From Vibrio quintilis (GTDB lineage: Bacteria; Pseudomonadota; Gammaproteobacteria; Enterobacterales; Vibrionaceae), in NCBI RefSeq assembly GCF_024529975.1, contig NZ_AP024898.1, forward strand, positions 620,001 through 684,000: DNA of 64,000 nucleotides. Direction: 5' to 3'. A program made the translations under genes and the position numbers. Of this stretch, positions 49,973-59,544 are shown piece after piece; position 1 is the stretch's first letter, and every line of letters begins with the position of its first letter. Below the pieces are notes generated by a model. It was not told where the DNA came from. It did no database searches and worked only from the letters and a program-made list of their open reading frames with translations.

Positions 49973-51109
49973 TCAGGCTGGCAACTGAATCGCATCGAAA
50001 TCGATACCACTCTCACGGTATAACCGCTGGCATGCGGTGCCATCACTATGAAACAGGTGACATCTGTTTGGTTCAATTCCGATTGTATATGTATCACCGG
50101 CTTCAACCGGTAAGGTATCCGGCGCCCGGTAAATAACATCGGCATCTGCGCTTTCGAGGTGCAGATAAACCTGAGTTTCATTACCCAGCTTTTCCACAAT
50201 CTGAACCGAACCTTCAATGGTTGCTTCTGCGCGTTCTGCATGCAGCAGATGCTCCGGACGGATGCCGAGTGACATTCTTTCTCCGGGCTGTACGTTTGTG
50301 CCGTCGACCGGGATCCAGAAGGTTTCACCATTTGCCAGTTGAACCATGACCCGCTCAGCTTCCGCAGATTCAATCTGTACCGTGATGAAATTCATTTTAG
50401 GTGAGCCGATAAACCCGGCAACAAACCTGTTTTTCGGATAATGATACAGCTCCAGTGGCTGCCCGATCTGAGCCACAGAGCCGGTATCCAGCACCACAAT
50501 CTTATCGGCCATCGTCATTGCTTCGACCTGATCGTGAGTCACATAAATCATGGTGCAGCCAAGCTGGCGTTGCAGCTTGGTTATTTCGCTGCGCATATTG
50601 ACTCTGAGCGCGGCATCGAGATTGGATAAAGGCTCGTCGAGCAGGAACACCCTGGGCTGTGAAACCAGGGTTCTGCCAATGGCAACCCGCTGGCGCTGTC
50701 CGCCGGAGAGTGCTTTGGGCTGACGGTCAAGCAGGTGTCCGAGCTGCAGGATTTCGGCGGCGTGATTGACTCTTGTGTCGATCTCTTTTTTATCTGCTTT
50801 TGCCAGTTTCAGCCCGAAAGACATATTGTCATAGAGGTTCAGGTGCGGGTATAACGCATAAGACTGGAACACCATGCCAACGCCCCGTTTGGAAGGTTCG
50901 GTGTCATTGACTCTTTCATCACCAATATACAGATCGCCGGAAGTAATATCCTCAAGACCGGCAATACAACGCAGCAGAGTTGATTTCCCACAGCCGGAAG
51001 GGCCGACGAAGACAACAAATTCGCCTTCTTTGATGTCCAGATTCACATCCCTGGAGATCACGACATCACCATAGGCTTTACATACATTTTTTAACGTGAC
51101 ATTCGCCAT
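49973..51109 (-). CDS. malK: maltose/maltodextrin ABC transporter ATPase MalK
   Basis: A 378-residue ABC ATPase. It shows Walker [13 protein letters not shown]-loop [10 protein letters not shown], signature ALSGGQRQR, Walker [13 protein letters not shown] and H-loop YVTHDQ, then the MalK-type regulatory OB domain ([11 protein letters not shown]). It energises the MalFG channel. It is divergent from malE with 759 bp in between. In E. coli its C-terminal domain also restrains MalT, which may apply here. Confidence 0.95.
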   Translation of the reverse strand: MANVTLKNVCKAYGDVVISRDVNLDIKEGEFVVFVGPSGCGKSTLLRCIAGLEDITSGDLYIGDERVNDTEPSKRGVGMVFQSYALYPHLNLYDNMSFGLKLAKADKKEIDTRVNHAAEILQLGHLLDRQPKALSGGQRQRVAIGRTLVSQPRVFLLDEPLSNLDAALRVNMRSEITKLQRQLGCTMIYVTHDQVEAMTMADKIVVLDTGSVAQIGQPLELYHYPKNRFVAGFIGSPKMNFITVQIESAEAERVMVQLANGETFWIPVDGTNVQPGERMSLGIRPEHLLHAERAEATIEGSVQIVEKLGNETQVYLHLESADADVIYRAPDTLPVEAGDTYTIGIEPNRCHLFHSDGTACQRLYRESGIDFDAIQLPA

Positions 51110-51868
51110 GTAGCCAGTCCTCGAATCAATTAGTTATTTTTATCTTTCTGGTTTGTATTTCAGTCTGGTCTGAAGTTGTTACCGGGATGGATGGTGTGGA
51201 ATCGTACCTGGCTGCAACTTCAGTCAGTCCTGATTGTGAATGCGTTCAGAATATCATCATAAGAAAAGGAAGGTGGAGAGAAAACCTCATCCACCTGTTA
51301 TCACCCGGGATAAATTCGTCGGTGTACTTTCTGTCTGAAAGTGTCTCCCCCCAAAATACGACGACATTCTGTGACGACTTTCTAAATCAGAGACGTGCTT
51401 TATCCGGCAATAAAACAGCGAAACGCGGGTTCGCTGCACGAGACTCCTCTTGGAGGTCTCCAGTCTCTGCGATTAGAGGATGGCGTACATCATCCCGAGG
51501 CAATTAATTACAGGGGGAGCGGGGGAGGAGGAGCAGCCCGGATGAGAGCAGTAGACTTACTGATCAACTTCAAAAAAACAAAGATTTAAATTGTGATCCA
51601 GATTGGATTCGGTCGTTCATATGTGACCTGTGCCACTATCTTCTGCTGGTTCAGATCACGAAAATATCCCCGGTGATACAGGGCGTAGCGTCCGGGATGA
51701 TGATTTGATGACAATCTTCTTACATCATGAAACCATGTTGCTTTAGCATGTTATCCGGGGAAACCGGGATTTTCTGGTGGATAACAGGATGAAATAGCAG
51801 CGTGTCTGTCAGACTTCCGGCGGTATGTCCGGGATAGCCCTGCGTTTTATTATAAAAAGGATAAAAAT
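51110..51868. promoter_or_regulatory. malK-malE divergent control region
   Basis: No gene. It contains an exact match to the remembered MalT consensus, GGGGAGGAGG at 51522-51531, with CCGGATGAGA close by at 51538. A 9-of-10 match lies on the other strand (GTGGATGAGG, 51285-51294) and further GGGATGGATGG-like sequence near 51183. A CRP-like site, TGTGACCTGTGCCACT, lies at 51622-51637. A GC-rich palindromic stretch sits around 51430-51480. The layout resembles the E. coli malE/malK region, where MalT and CRP act on both promoters. Confidence 0.6.
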
Positions 51869-53062
51869 ATGAAAAAAGCTCTGAGTACTGTTGCTGTCTG
51901 CACCTTAGCAGCGCTTGGTTCATTGAGTGTTATGAGTGCGAATGCTGCCATTGCAGAAGGTCAGCTAACTATCTGGATTAATGGCGATAAAGGTTACGAT
52001 GGTCTGGCGAAAGTCGGAAAATTATTTGAAGCCGATACCGGTATACCGGTGAAAGTGGTCCATCCGGATGGCCTGCAGGATAAGTTTCCTCAAACTGCAG
52101 CGACTGGTGATGGGCCGGATATTGTGTTCTGGGCACATGATCGTTTTGGAGGTTATGCAGAAGCGGGGCTTCTGGCAGAAGTTCATCCTTCAAAAACATT
52201 AAAAGACAATATCGTCAGCTTTGCCTGGGACGCTGTGAATTACCGGGGAAAATACGTGGGTTACCCGGTGGCGGTTGAGTCGCTTTCTTTAATCTATAAC
52301 AAAGACCTGGTCGCGGAACCCCCAAAGAACTGGGAAGACATTGCGGCACTGGATGCGAAGCTGAAGAAACAGGGTAAATCCGCGATTATGTGGAATCTTA
52401 AAGAGCCCTATTTCACCTGGCCACTCATGGCGGCAGACGGTGGATATGCGTTTAAATATGACCCTGCAAGCGGATACAACATTAAAGATGCCGGTGTTGA
52501 CCAGATCGGCGTGAAAATGGCGATGAAATTTCTCAAAGGCCTGATTCATCAGAAGGTCATCTCGCCGGATATGGATTACTCGGTTTCGGAAGCGGAATTT
52601 AATAAAGGTCATACGGCGATGACGATCAATGGCCCCTGGTCATGGGGAAATATTGAGAAGTCCGGGATTCATTATGGTGTAACCACGTTGCCGAAATTTA
52701 ATGGCCAGGCTTCCAAACCTTTTGTCGGCGTGCTGTCTGCCGGCATCAGTACCGCATCACCAAACAAAGATTTAGCGGTTGAGTTTATTGAAAATTATCT
52801 GTTGACCGATCAGGGGTTAAAACTGGTGAATGACGATAAACCGCTTGGCGCTGTCGCTTTGAAATCTTTTGAAAAAATTCTGGCGAAAGATCCCCGGATT
52901 GCGGCAACGATGGAGAATGCCATGAATGGTGAGATTATGCCGAATATTCCGCAGATGAGTGCATTCTGGAGTTCAGTCAAGAATGCGATCATTAATGTGG
53001 CTGATGGCCGTCAGTCGGTTGATTCTGCACTGGCGGATGCAAAAAAACAGATGACGAAGTAA
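51869..53062 (+). CDS. malE: periplasmic maltose/maltodextrin-binding protein MalE
   Basis: A 397-residue solute-binding protein with a signal peptide ending near VMSANA. The mature part begins [17 protein letters not shown] and includes [53 protein letters not shown] and VFKG-like C-terminal lobes, all close to E. coli MalE. It delivers maltodextrins to MalFGK2. A dispersed palindrome lies 5 bp after the stop, between malE and malF, and may stabilise the malE transcript or limit read-through. Confidence 0.96.
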   Translation: MKKALSTVAVCTLAALGSLSVMSANAAIAEGQLTIWINGDKGYDGLAKVGKLFEADTGIPVKVVHPDGLQDKFPQTAATGDGPDIVFWAHDRFGGYAEAGLLAEVHPSKTLKDNIVSFAWDAVNYRGKYVGYPVAVESLSLIYNKDLVAEPPKNWEDIAALDAKLKKQGKSAIMWNLKEPYFTWPLMAADGGYAFKYDPASGYNIKDAGVDQIGVKMAMKFLKGLIHQKVISPDMDYSVSEAEFNKGHTAMTINGPWSWGNIEKSGIHYGVTTLPKFNGQASKPFVGVLSAGISTASPNKDLAVEFIENYLLTDQGLKLVNDDKPLGAVALKSFEKILAKDPRIAATMENAMNGEIMPNIPQMSAFWSSVKNAIINVADGRQSVDSALADAKKQMTK

Positions 53063-53066
53063 TGAA

Positions 53067-53113
53067 TATACCCAAACAACCTGAAGATGCAGGGTTCAGG
53101 TTGCCTGGGTATA
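53067..53113. repeat. dispersed palindrome between malE and malF
   Basis: TATACCCAAACAACCTGAA and TTCAGGTTGCCTGGGTATA (imperfect match on one side) around a short GATGCAGGG loop. It is the same element as at 21235. As a stable hairpin directly after malE it could give the differential malE > malF expression seen in E. coli, where REP sequences do this job. Confidence 0.75.
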
Positions 53114-53252
53114 GCTGTGCGGGTTTGTGTATCCGGCAGCTTCAATATCATCCGGGTCTGTTTATTTGCCGGAAGGCAGTAAGAAGAGCAGACCCGCCTT
53201 TCTTATATTATGACAAGCTTATTTTTACCATCATTCGTTGGCAGGATTTCTT

Positions 53253-54860
53253 ATGCAGTTAGTTCAGGGTTCGGGAGCTCATGCTTCAGTGAACATACTT
53301 TCCGGCAAAAAAAAGCTCCTGAAGTGGGGAGTGTTACTTATCATCGGCATATGCAACGGTTATGCGAGTATTTTAATGTTTTCCCGTGGAGAGCTGGCGT
53401 TTGCGATGTTAACCATCGTCTTAACCGCGTTGGCTGTCTTTATCTTCGGCAACCGGAAAGCTTATGCACATCGCTATATTTATCCGGGGATTGCCGGCAT
53501 GATTCTGTTCATTTTATTTCCGCTGGCTTACACCGTCGGATTGTCATTCACCAATTACAGCGCCAAAAATCAGTTATCGTTAGCGCGTGCGCAATCTGTC
53601 TTACTTGATCAGACTTTTCAAAGCGGGAAAAATTTCCCCTTTACCCTTTATCAGGGACAGGCAGGATACCGGATTGTGGTGAAAACAGAGAATACTGTAC
53701 TTGTCACGGCGCCGTTTCGCTTTCAGGATTTATCAGCCAGGGAAAAGTCCCACTTTCAACAAACGTCTGGTGACCGGATGACTTTATCCGTACCGGATTT
53801 TTCTCTGACTGATCAGACCAAAGCGAAGCTGAAAACCGTGATTCAGCACCGTAAGTTGCTGGGGCAGGTGACACTGGAAATGCCGGATGGTGCTTTGATC
53901 CGGATGAATGGTCTGAGAAAATTTGCAGCGGTTGCTCCATTGTACTCACAGGTCGATGGGGGACAGACACTCCATAATCATCAGACCGGACAAGATCTGA
54001 AACCAAACATGAAGGCGGGTTTCTATCAGCCGGTGAATGAAGCGGGGGAATTTACCGGACAGCCGGTTTCTCCCGGTTTTATTGTGAACACCGGCACCGC
54101 GAATTTTCAGCGGGTCTGGCAGGATGAAGGGATTAAAGAGCCATTTATCAGTATTTTTATCTGGACGGTGGTCTTCTCTGTGGCAACGGTAGTGCTGACG
54201 CTGGCAATTGGCCTGGTACTGGCAAGTATTGTGCAGTGGGAAGCCCTGAAAGGCCGGGCCGTGTACCGGGTATTGTTGATTTTACCCTATGCGGTGCCGG
54301 CGTTTATCTCGATTCTTATTTTCAAAGGGTTATTTAACCAGAGTTTCGGTGAAATTAATCTGGTGCTGAAAGCGCTGTTTGGCCTCAGTCCGGCGTGGTT
54401 TTCCGATCCGTTTCTGGCCAGGATGATGGTGATTATCGTCAATACCTGGCTGGGCTTTCCCTATATGATGATTTTGTGTATGGGCTTACTGAAAGCGATT
54501 CCGGATGATTTATATGAAGCGTCTGCGATTGACGGGGCCGGGCCATTTTATAATTTTATGAGAATTACCGTCCCGTTGATGATTAAACCGTTAACGCCGC
54601 TTTTGATCGCCAGTTTTGCCTTCAACTTCAACAACTTTGTGATGATTTACCTGCTGACTTCCGGTGGCCCGAATATGATTGGGACGAGTGAACCCGCCGG
54701 TTATACGGATCTGCTGGTGAGTTACACCTACCGGATTGCATTTGAAGGGAGTGGCGGCCGGGACTTCGGGCTGGCGAGTGCCATTGCCACCCTGATTTTC
54801 TTACTCGTAGGGGCGCTGGCGTTGTTTAATTTGCGTTTTACCCGTTTAGAACAGGACTGA
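53253..54860 (+). CDS. malF: maltose ABC transporter permease MalF
   Basis: A 535-residue inner-membrane permease. Transmembrane segments near the N-terminus ([40 protein letters not shown]) are followed by the large periplasmic P2 loop of MalF (about residues 95-275) and a C-terminal permease core. The core's EAA loop is [20 protein letters not shown]. The start is set at ATG 53253, with AGGA 8 nt upstream; an upstream TTG is unlikely. The stop lies 10 bp before malG. Confidence 0.94.
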   Translation: MQLVQGSGAHASVNILSGKKKLLKWGVLLIIGICNGYASILMFSRGELAFAMLTIVLTALAVFIFGNRKAYAHRYIYPGIAGMILFILFPLAYTVGLSFTNYSAKNQLSLARAQSVLLDQTFQSGKNFPFTLYQGQAGYRIVVKTENTVLVTAPFRFQDLSAREKSHFQQTSGDRMTLSVPDFSLTDQTKAKLKTVIQHRKLLGQVTLEMPDGALIRMNGLRKFAAVAPLYSQVDGGQTLHNHQTGQDLKPNMKAGFYQPVNEAGEFTGQPVSPGFIVNTGTANFQRVWQDEGIKEPFISIFIWTVVFSVATVVLTLAIGLVLASIVQWEALKGRAVYRVLLILPYAVPAFISILIFKGLFNQSFGEINLVLKALFGLSPAWFSDPFLARMMVIIVNTWLGFPYMMILCMGLLKAIPDDLYEASAIDGAGPFYNFMRITVPLMIKPLTPLLIASFAFNFNNFVMIYLLTSGGPNMIGTSEPAGYTDLLVSYTYRIAFEGSGGRDFGLASAIATLIFLLVGALALFNLRFTRLEQD

Positions 54861-54870
54861 GGAGCTGATA

Positions 54871-55761
54871 ATGGCAATGGTACAAGGTAAAAATCTGAAA
54901 TACCGGGTCTGGGCGACGCATATTGCGTTGTGGATTTTTCTGTCAATGATCATCTTTCCGCTGTTAATGATCGTGGCGATTTCATTTCGGGAAGGGAATT
55001 TTGCAACCGGAAGTCTGATCCCGGATCATCCTTCGCTGGAGCACTGGAAACTGGCGTTTGGTTTTGCGGTGACCAATGCCGATGGTACGGTAACGCCACC
55101 GCCGTTTCCTGTGCTGACCTGGCTATGGAACTCGGTCAAGATCGCCGGGATTTCGTCGGTGTTTATTGTGGTTTTATCAACAACGTCAGCATATGCGTTC
55201 GCCCGGATGAAATTTGGTGGCAAGAGTATGATTCTCAAGGCGATGATGATATTTCAGATGTTCCCGGCGGTGCTGGCACTGGTCGCTTTATATGCTCTGT
55301 TTGATAAGCTCGGCCAGTATATTCCGTTTCTGGGTCTGAACACCCACGGCGGGCTGATTTTCTCTTATCTGGGCGGTATTGCCCTGCATGTCTGGACGAT
55401 CAAAGGCTATTTCGAGACGATTGATAATTCGCTGGAAGAAGCCGCAGCACTTGACGGCGCGACACCCTGGCAGGCGTTCCGTCTGGTTCTGCTGCCTTTG
55501 TCGGTTCCTATTCTGGCCGTGGTTTTTATTCTGTCCTTCATCATGGTGGTCGGGGAAGTGCCGGTCGCTTCACTGCTGTTGTCTGACATCAATAAATATA
55601 CGCTGGCTGTCGGGATGCAGCAGTATCTCTATCCGCAAAATTATTTGTGGGGTGACTTTGCTGCAGCCGCTGTGCTTTCCGCGGTGCCGATTACATTTGT
55701 TTTCCTGCTGGCACAACGCTGGCTGGTCGGCGGTCTGACGGCCGGTGGTGTCAAAGGGTAA
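54871..55761 (+). CDS. malG: maltose ABC transporter permease MalG
   Basis: A 296-residue permease, partner of MalF, with six hydrophobic segments and the EAA loop [20 protein letters not shown] that docks on MalK. It ends with [11 protein letters not shown], the conserved MalG tail contacting the substrate-binding side. GAGGAG lies 5-10 nt before the ATG. It is the last gene of malEFG and is followed by a terminator. Confidence 0.95.
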   Translation: MAMVQGKNLKYRVWATHIALWIFLSMIIFPLLMIVAISFREGNFATGSLIPDHPSLEHWKLAFGFAVTNADGTVTPPPFPVLTWLWNSVKIAGISSVFIVVLSTTSAYAFARMKFGGKSMILKAMMIFQMFPAVLALVALYALFDKLGQYIPFLGLNTHGGLIFSYLGGIALHVWTIKGYFETIDNSLEEAAALDGATPWQAFRLVLLPLSVPILAVVFILSFIMVVGEVPVASLLLSDINKYTLAVGMQQYLYPQNYLWGDFAAAAVLSAVPITFVFLLAQRWLVGGLTAGGVKG

Positions 55762-55788
55762 GCGATTCAGTTTACGCCTGAATAAGTG

Positions 55789-55820
55789 CCGGGCCCTGTG
55801 ATGTGGTCCGGTATTTTTTT
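55789..55820 (+). terminator. terminator of malEFG
   Basis: CCGGGCC / GGTCCGG (55789-55795 and 55805-55811, one G-T pair) followed by TATTTTTTT. It lies 27 bp after the malG stop. Confidence 0.8.
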
Positions 55821-55837
55821 CAGTGCGGATTGCTCTC

Positions 55838-56019
55838 AGAACAAATGGTTCTCAGAGTAGATTGTCTTCAGAGTAGATAGTTCTCTTTATCGCAGCGAAA
55901 ATTTATAACTCTCTCATTTCTAAATGATATTTTCTGATCATTCATCACAGAACAATGTATCTTATAATCAACTATGTTTATATTGTCTGATACTTAACAG
56001 AACAAATTTGTTCTGTTAA
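55838..56019. promoter_or_regulatory. two palindromic AGAACAAA-type operators
   Basis: A perfect 26-bp palindrome spans 55994-56019 (TTAACAGAACAAA and its mirror), 10 bp before the next start codon. A weaker related palindrome, AGAACaaatgGTTCT, lies at 55838-55852. A twice-repeated TCAGAGTAGAT lies at about 55852-55880. Two like sites 150 bp apart suggest a dimeric repressor acting on the downstream gene, or, for the proximal one, an mRNA hairpin. Confidence 0.55.
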
Positions 56020-56029
56020 GAGGCGGGTT

Positions 56030-56461
56030 ATGAGTAAAAAAGATGAAGTCACATCACTGCAACAATTAAATCAGGTTCTGGAGTTAGTGAAAACCTGGTC
56101 TGAAATCTCGGCATATCAGAAAAAGATCACGAAAAATTATCAGAATATGCTCTGGGGAGCTGAATCGTTTGAGGAGCTGATCAGTCTGTGCCCGAAATAT
56201 CTGCAACAGACGATTAACCCGTGGAGCTTTTCTTTAATCAGCCTGACCAAAGAAATGAAAGGAAGCCCCAATCAGGAATCAAAAATAGTCCAGGAGGTCG
56301 CCAGTTATGGTAGCCAGCTGGGAACAGTGATTGATTTTCTTAAACTGTTGGCTCAGGAAGGGAAGGTCAACGCCAAAGCGCTTGCGGATGAGCCGGAAAA
56401 ACTGGCGATATTGTGTAAGTTTGAGTCACTGGTTGATCAGATTGAACGATGCAAAAAATAA
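56030..56461 (+). CDS. hypothetical small helical protein
   Basis: A 143-residue soluble, mostly helical protein (LNQVLELVKTWSEISAYQKK, YGSQLGTVIDFLKLLAQEGK, LCKFESLVDQIERCKK) with no recognised motif. GAGGCGGGTT precedes the ATG. It is a single-gene unit between two terminators, directly behind a perfect palindrome that may be its operator. Function unknown. Confidence 0.6.
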   Translation: MSKKDEVTSLQQLNQVLELVKTWSEISAYQKKITKNYQNMLWGAESFEELISLCPKYLQQTINPWSFSLISLTKEMKGSPNQESKIVQEVASYGSQLGTVIDFLKLLAQEGKVNAKALADEPEKLAILCKFESLVDQIERCKK

Positions 56462-56487
56462 CACAGATTTCGGGGGAGATGATGTAT

Positions 56488-56515
56488 AAACCGAGCTTCA
56501 GGCCCGGTTTTTTTT
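56488..56515 (+). terminator. terminator after the small helical protein gene
   Basis: AAACCGAGC ttca GGCCCGGTTT-type stem (one mismatch) followed by eight T. It lies 27 bp after the stop. Confidence 0.8.
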
Positions 56516-56696
56516 CATTCAGTGCGAATAAAATCAATCTCTTATAGCCATATTGATACCCTTTGCCAAAATTGACACCGATTGTATTGAATTTGCAATA
56601 TTGGTGTGACAAGTTTCTTATGCATGTTTATTTATTATCAATCCGGTATTTATCACTGGTATTGATTTAACTTTGTGTTTATTTAGGGAACAGATA

Positions 56697-57467
56697 ATGA
56701 GAAACTTTCAACGTCACCTGGCAGTAGCCTGCTGTTTGCTGAGTACAGCAGCGTATGCCGATAATTGTATGATGGGCTGCCCGTCCGGAGTGAACAATGG
56801 CAAAACAGTCACCCGTTCGGTTTATACGCTGAAAAATAATGCAACCACAAAATTTGCAGACTGGGTTGCTTACCATGTCACGAGCAAAACGGTCAGTGGC
56901 CCGACACGTAAGCGTACATGGAAAACCGATCCGGCACTGAATGTCTCGAATACACTGGAGCCATCTGATTATAAGAATGCCCATGCGACGATTCATACCG
57001 ATCGCGGACATCAGGTGCCTTTGGCATCATTCAGTAATGCAGCTGACTGGGCTCAGGTTAACTACATGTCGAATATTACCCCTCAGTCTTCTGACCTGAA
57101 TCAGGGGCCGTGGAATAAGCTGGAAAATGCGGTCCGTAAATATGTTAAATCCGGTCACGATGTTTACGTTATTTCCGGTCCACTCTATGAGAACTATTTT
57201 GCTTCCTTGCCAAATACCGGGAAAAATCACACAATTCCAAGCGGTTATTTTAAAGTGATTGCTGAAAAAAGCGGGGACACAGTGACAGCTTCCGCATTTA
57301 TCATGGAACAAACGGCGGGTCGTTATGATGACTATTGTGATACTGAGGTTACCGTCAATGAAGCTGAACAGCGATCCGGGATTGATATGATGCCTGAGCT
57401 TTCAGCCGTTGATGAACCGGAGGTTGAAGGCACACTGGGTGGCCTGATGGCAGGACTGGGGTGTTGA
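56697..57467 (+). CDS. secreted DNA/RNA non-specific endonuclease
   Basis: A 256-residue nuclease of the NucA/Serratia type. It has a signal peptide (RHLAVACCLLSTAAYA) and the catalytic TDRGHQVPLAS (DRGH). The metal-binding Asn lies in YMSNITPQSSDLNQGPWNKLE and YVISGPLY follows; Cys residues flank the core. The start is the ATG at 56697; a TTG upstream is in frame but unsupported. It is expected to degrade nucleic acid outside the cell, for nutrition or biofilm DNA turnover. Confidence 0.92.
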   Translation: MRNFQRHLAVACCLLSTAAYADNCMMGCPSGVNNGKTVTRSVYTLKNNATTKFADWVAYHVTSKTVSGPTRKRTWKTDPALNVSNTLEPSDYKNAHATIHTDRGHQVPLASFSNAADWAQVNYMSNITPQSSDLNQGPWNKLENAVRKYVKSGHDVYVISGPLYENYFASLPNTGKNHTIPSGYFKVIAEKSGDTVTASAFIMEQTAGRYDDYCDTEVTVNEAEQRSGIDMMPELSAVDEPEVEGTLGGLMAGLGC

Positions 57468-57474
57468 TGAAGCT

Positions 57475-57506
57475 CTGAATCCTGCATCTTGAGGTCATTC
57501 AGGTAC
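57475..57506. repeat. degenerate dispersed palindrome
   Basis: CTGAATCCTGCATCTTGAGG followed by TCATTCAGG retains the loop and part of one arm of the 47-bp element, just after the nuclease gene. The stretch 57507-57660 holds no gene. Confidence 0.55.
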
Positions 57507-57675
57507 AGACCAAAAAGGATAGGGTGCGCCAGCCTCCTGTGTATCAGGGGGCTGCTTAATGAATGCTATCATGGGTATAAACAGGATTTGCAGCATGTAT
57601 CGTGTTCGTCTCTCTCTTGTTTTCGTGTTGCTGGCGGCTATCCGGTGAAAACAAACAACACAAAGGAAAATAGTG

Positions 57676-58368
57676 ATGAAAACAATTGGTTTGCTGGGCG
57701 GCATGAGCTGGGAAAGCACGTTGGGTTACTACCAGCTGATTAATGAAGGGATCAAAGAAAAACTCGGTGGACTGCATTCGGCGCAAATTGCTTTATATAG
57801 TGTTGACTTTGATCCGATAGAAAAGCTGCAACATGCAGGTAAATGGGATGAAACGGCCGGGATTTTATCCGCAGCTGCAAAAAATATTGAAGCCGGTGGG
57901 GCTGATTTTCTGCTGATTTGTACCAATACTATGCATAAGGTCGCCCCTGAGATTGAAGCTGAAATCAGTATTCCTCTGCTGCATATTGCAGACGCGACTG
58001 CAGAAGTGTTGCTTCAGGATGGTATCCGGACTGTCGGGTTGCTGGGTACAGGTTTTACGATGGAACAGGATTTCTATAAAGGACGCCTGAAAGATAAGTA
58101 CGGGCTGGACGTGCTGGTTCCTGCAAAGCAGGACAGAGAGATTGTACATCAGGTGATTTATCAGGAACTTTGTCTTGGCCGGGCGTTACCGGAATCAAAG
58201 GCGGCATATCTGCGGATTATTGAGGCGCTGGCTGAACAGGGGGCAGAAGCCGTCATTCTGGGGTGTACTGAAATTGGTATGTTGGTCAGTCAGGCAGATA
58301 CTAAAACCCGCCTGCTGGATACAACACGGATTCATGCCCGCAAAGCCGTTGAATTTGCAGTACAATAA
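57676..58368 (+). CDS. aspartate/glutamate racemase family protein
   Basis: A 230-residue PLP-independent amino-acid racemase of the Asp/Glu racemase (YgeA-like) family. It starts MKTIGLLGGMSWESTLGYY and carries the two catalytic cysteines in LLICTNTMHKV and VILGCTEIGML. It interconverts L- and D-amino acids; substrate specificity cannot be read off. AAAGGAAAATAGTG lies before the ATG. Two GNAT genes follow on the same strand. Confidence 0.9.
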   Translation: MKTIGLLGGMSWESTLGYYQLINEGIKEKLGGLHSAQIALYSVDFDPIEKLQHAGKWDETAGILSAAAKNIEAGGADFLLICTNTMHKVAPEIEAEISIPLLHIADATAEVLLQDGIRTVGLLGTGFTMEQDFYKGRLKDKYGLDVLVPAKQDREIVHQVIYQELCLGRALPESKAAYLRIIEALAEQGAEAVILGCTEIGMLVSQADTKTRLLDTTRIHARKAVEFAVQ

Positions 58369-58413
58369 ATTATAGAGTTCCCTGCAGACGCACAACAGGA
58401 AATGAAGGGAAAT

Positions 58414-58908
58414 ATGGAGTTAACCACATTTACTGAAAAAGATTTCGATCAGCTGATTGGCTGGATTAATTCACCGGAACTGAACTATCTGTGGGGCGGG
58501 CCGTCGTATAAATTTCCGCTGACCCGACGTCAGATTACCCGTCACTGCCGGCAACGGGAAGTGTCTCCTTTTCTGTTTCAAGTCAATGGGGAGAATATTG
58601 GTTTTGTTGAGTTGTACCGGATTTCTCCTCAGCATTACCGGATCTGCCGGGTGTTCATTTCAGATGATTACCGCGGGCAGGGATTGTCGAAGCAGATGCT
58701 AATGCTGTTAAGCGATAAAGCGAGGACAGAATTTGGGTGCTTGCTGCTTAGTCTGGCGGTGTTTGGTCATAATCAGATCGCCAGGCGGAGTTATGAGTCT
58801 CTCGGGTTTAAGGTCACCGCTATAGAAAAAGGCACCCGCTCTTACGGTGGTGAGATGTGGGATCTTGTCCGGATGGAAAAATGGCTGACTGAATCTTATT
58901 CAGTGTAA
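58414..58908 (+). CDS. GNAT-family N-acetyltransferase
   Basis: A 164-residue GNAT acetyltransferase. The acetyl-CoA loop is seen as VFISDDYRGQGLSKQML (R/QxxGxG/A form), followed by AVFGHNQIARRSYESLGF. The start is the second ATG, with AAGGGAAAT just before it. It lies 45 bp behind the racemase gene and 28 bp before the next GNAT, so they are probably co-transcribed. The acceptor is unknown. Confidence 0.85.
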   Translation: MELTTFTEKDFDQLIGWINSPELNYLWGGPSYKFPLTRRQITRHCRQREVSPFLFQVNGENIGFVELYRISPQHYRICRVFISDDYRGQGLSKQMLMLLSDKARTEFGCLLLSLAVFGHNQIARRSYESLGFKVTAIEKGTRSYGGEMWDLVRMEKWLTESYSV

Positions 58909-58936
58909 TGGTTGTCAGATGAATACAGGAAAGATC

Positions 58937-59431
58937 ATGGAAGTTTCATTTTTAGCGGATTATCCGCAATATATTGACCAAATTGCTCACTGGTATTTTG
59001 ACGAGTGGGGATATTTAGTTCCTGAAATTACGGTTGATGAAGTAAAAGAGAATGTCTCAGGAAAAGCGCAAAGCAGGCATGATATTCCGCTGATATTTGT
59101 GATTCATCAGCATGGAAAACCCGCAGGTGTGGTTGAGCTGAAATACCGTGAGAATGCGAATCATCCTGACTATGAACACTGGATCGGCGGTGTTTATGTT
59201 TCACCTGCATTCAGGGGGACAGGCGTTGCCCGGATTCTGGTGGAAACCGCCAAAAAGCATGCAGTTACCCTGGGGCTGACAAAACTTTATCTCCAGTGTA
59301 AAGATGATTATATCGGACTCTACAGTAAATATGGCTTTCAGGCGCTGCACAAGACAAAATATGGTGTGATATCCACGATGGTGATGAAGTGGGATGTATG
59401 TGAAGAAGAAACATCGGATGATGCCTCCTGA
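58937..59431 (+). CDS. GNAT-family N-acetyltransferase
   Basis: A 164-residue GNAT protein: GGVYVSPAFRGTGVARILVE is the acetyl-CoA-binding motif, then LYLQCKDDYIGLYSKYGFQAL. The start is placed at the ATG behind ACAGGAAAGATC; another ATG six codons earlier is possible. It is unlike its upstream neighbour apart from the fold. Acceptor unknown. Confidence 0.85.
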   Translation: MEVSFLADYPQYIDQIAHWYFDEWGYLVPEITVDEVKENVSGKAQSRHDIPLIFVIHQHGKPAGVVELKYRENANHPDYEHWIGGVYVSPAFRGTGVARILVETAKKHAVTLGLTKLYLQCKDDYIGLYSKYGFQALHKTKYGVISTMVMKWDVCEEETSDDAS

Positions 59432-59544
59432 TTGTGATGTGACCGCGTGATTCTTTGACTGCGATTTATAGTGTAAATAGGGTTGGTATTTCAAAGATTT
59501 TGTTCAGAATTGTTGATTATTTATAGGCTTCACTTTACTCAATG

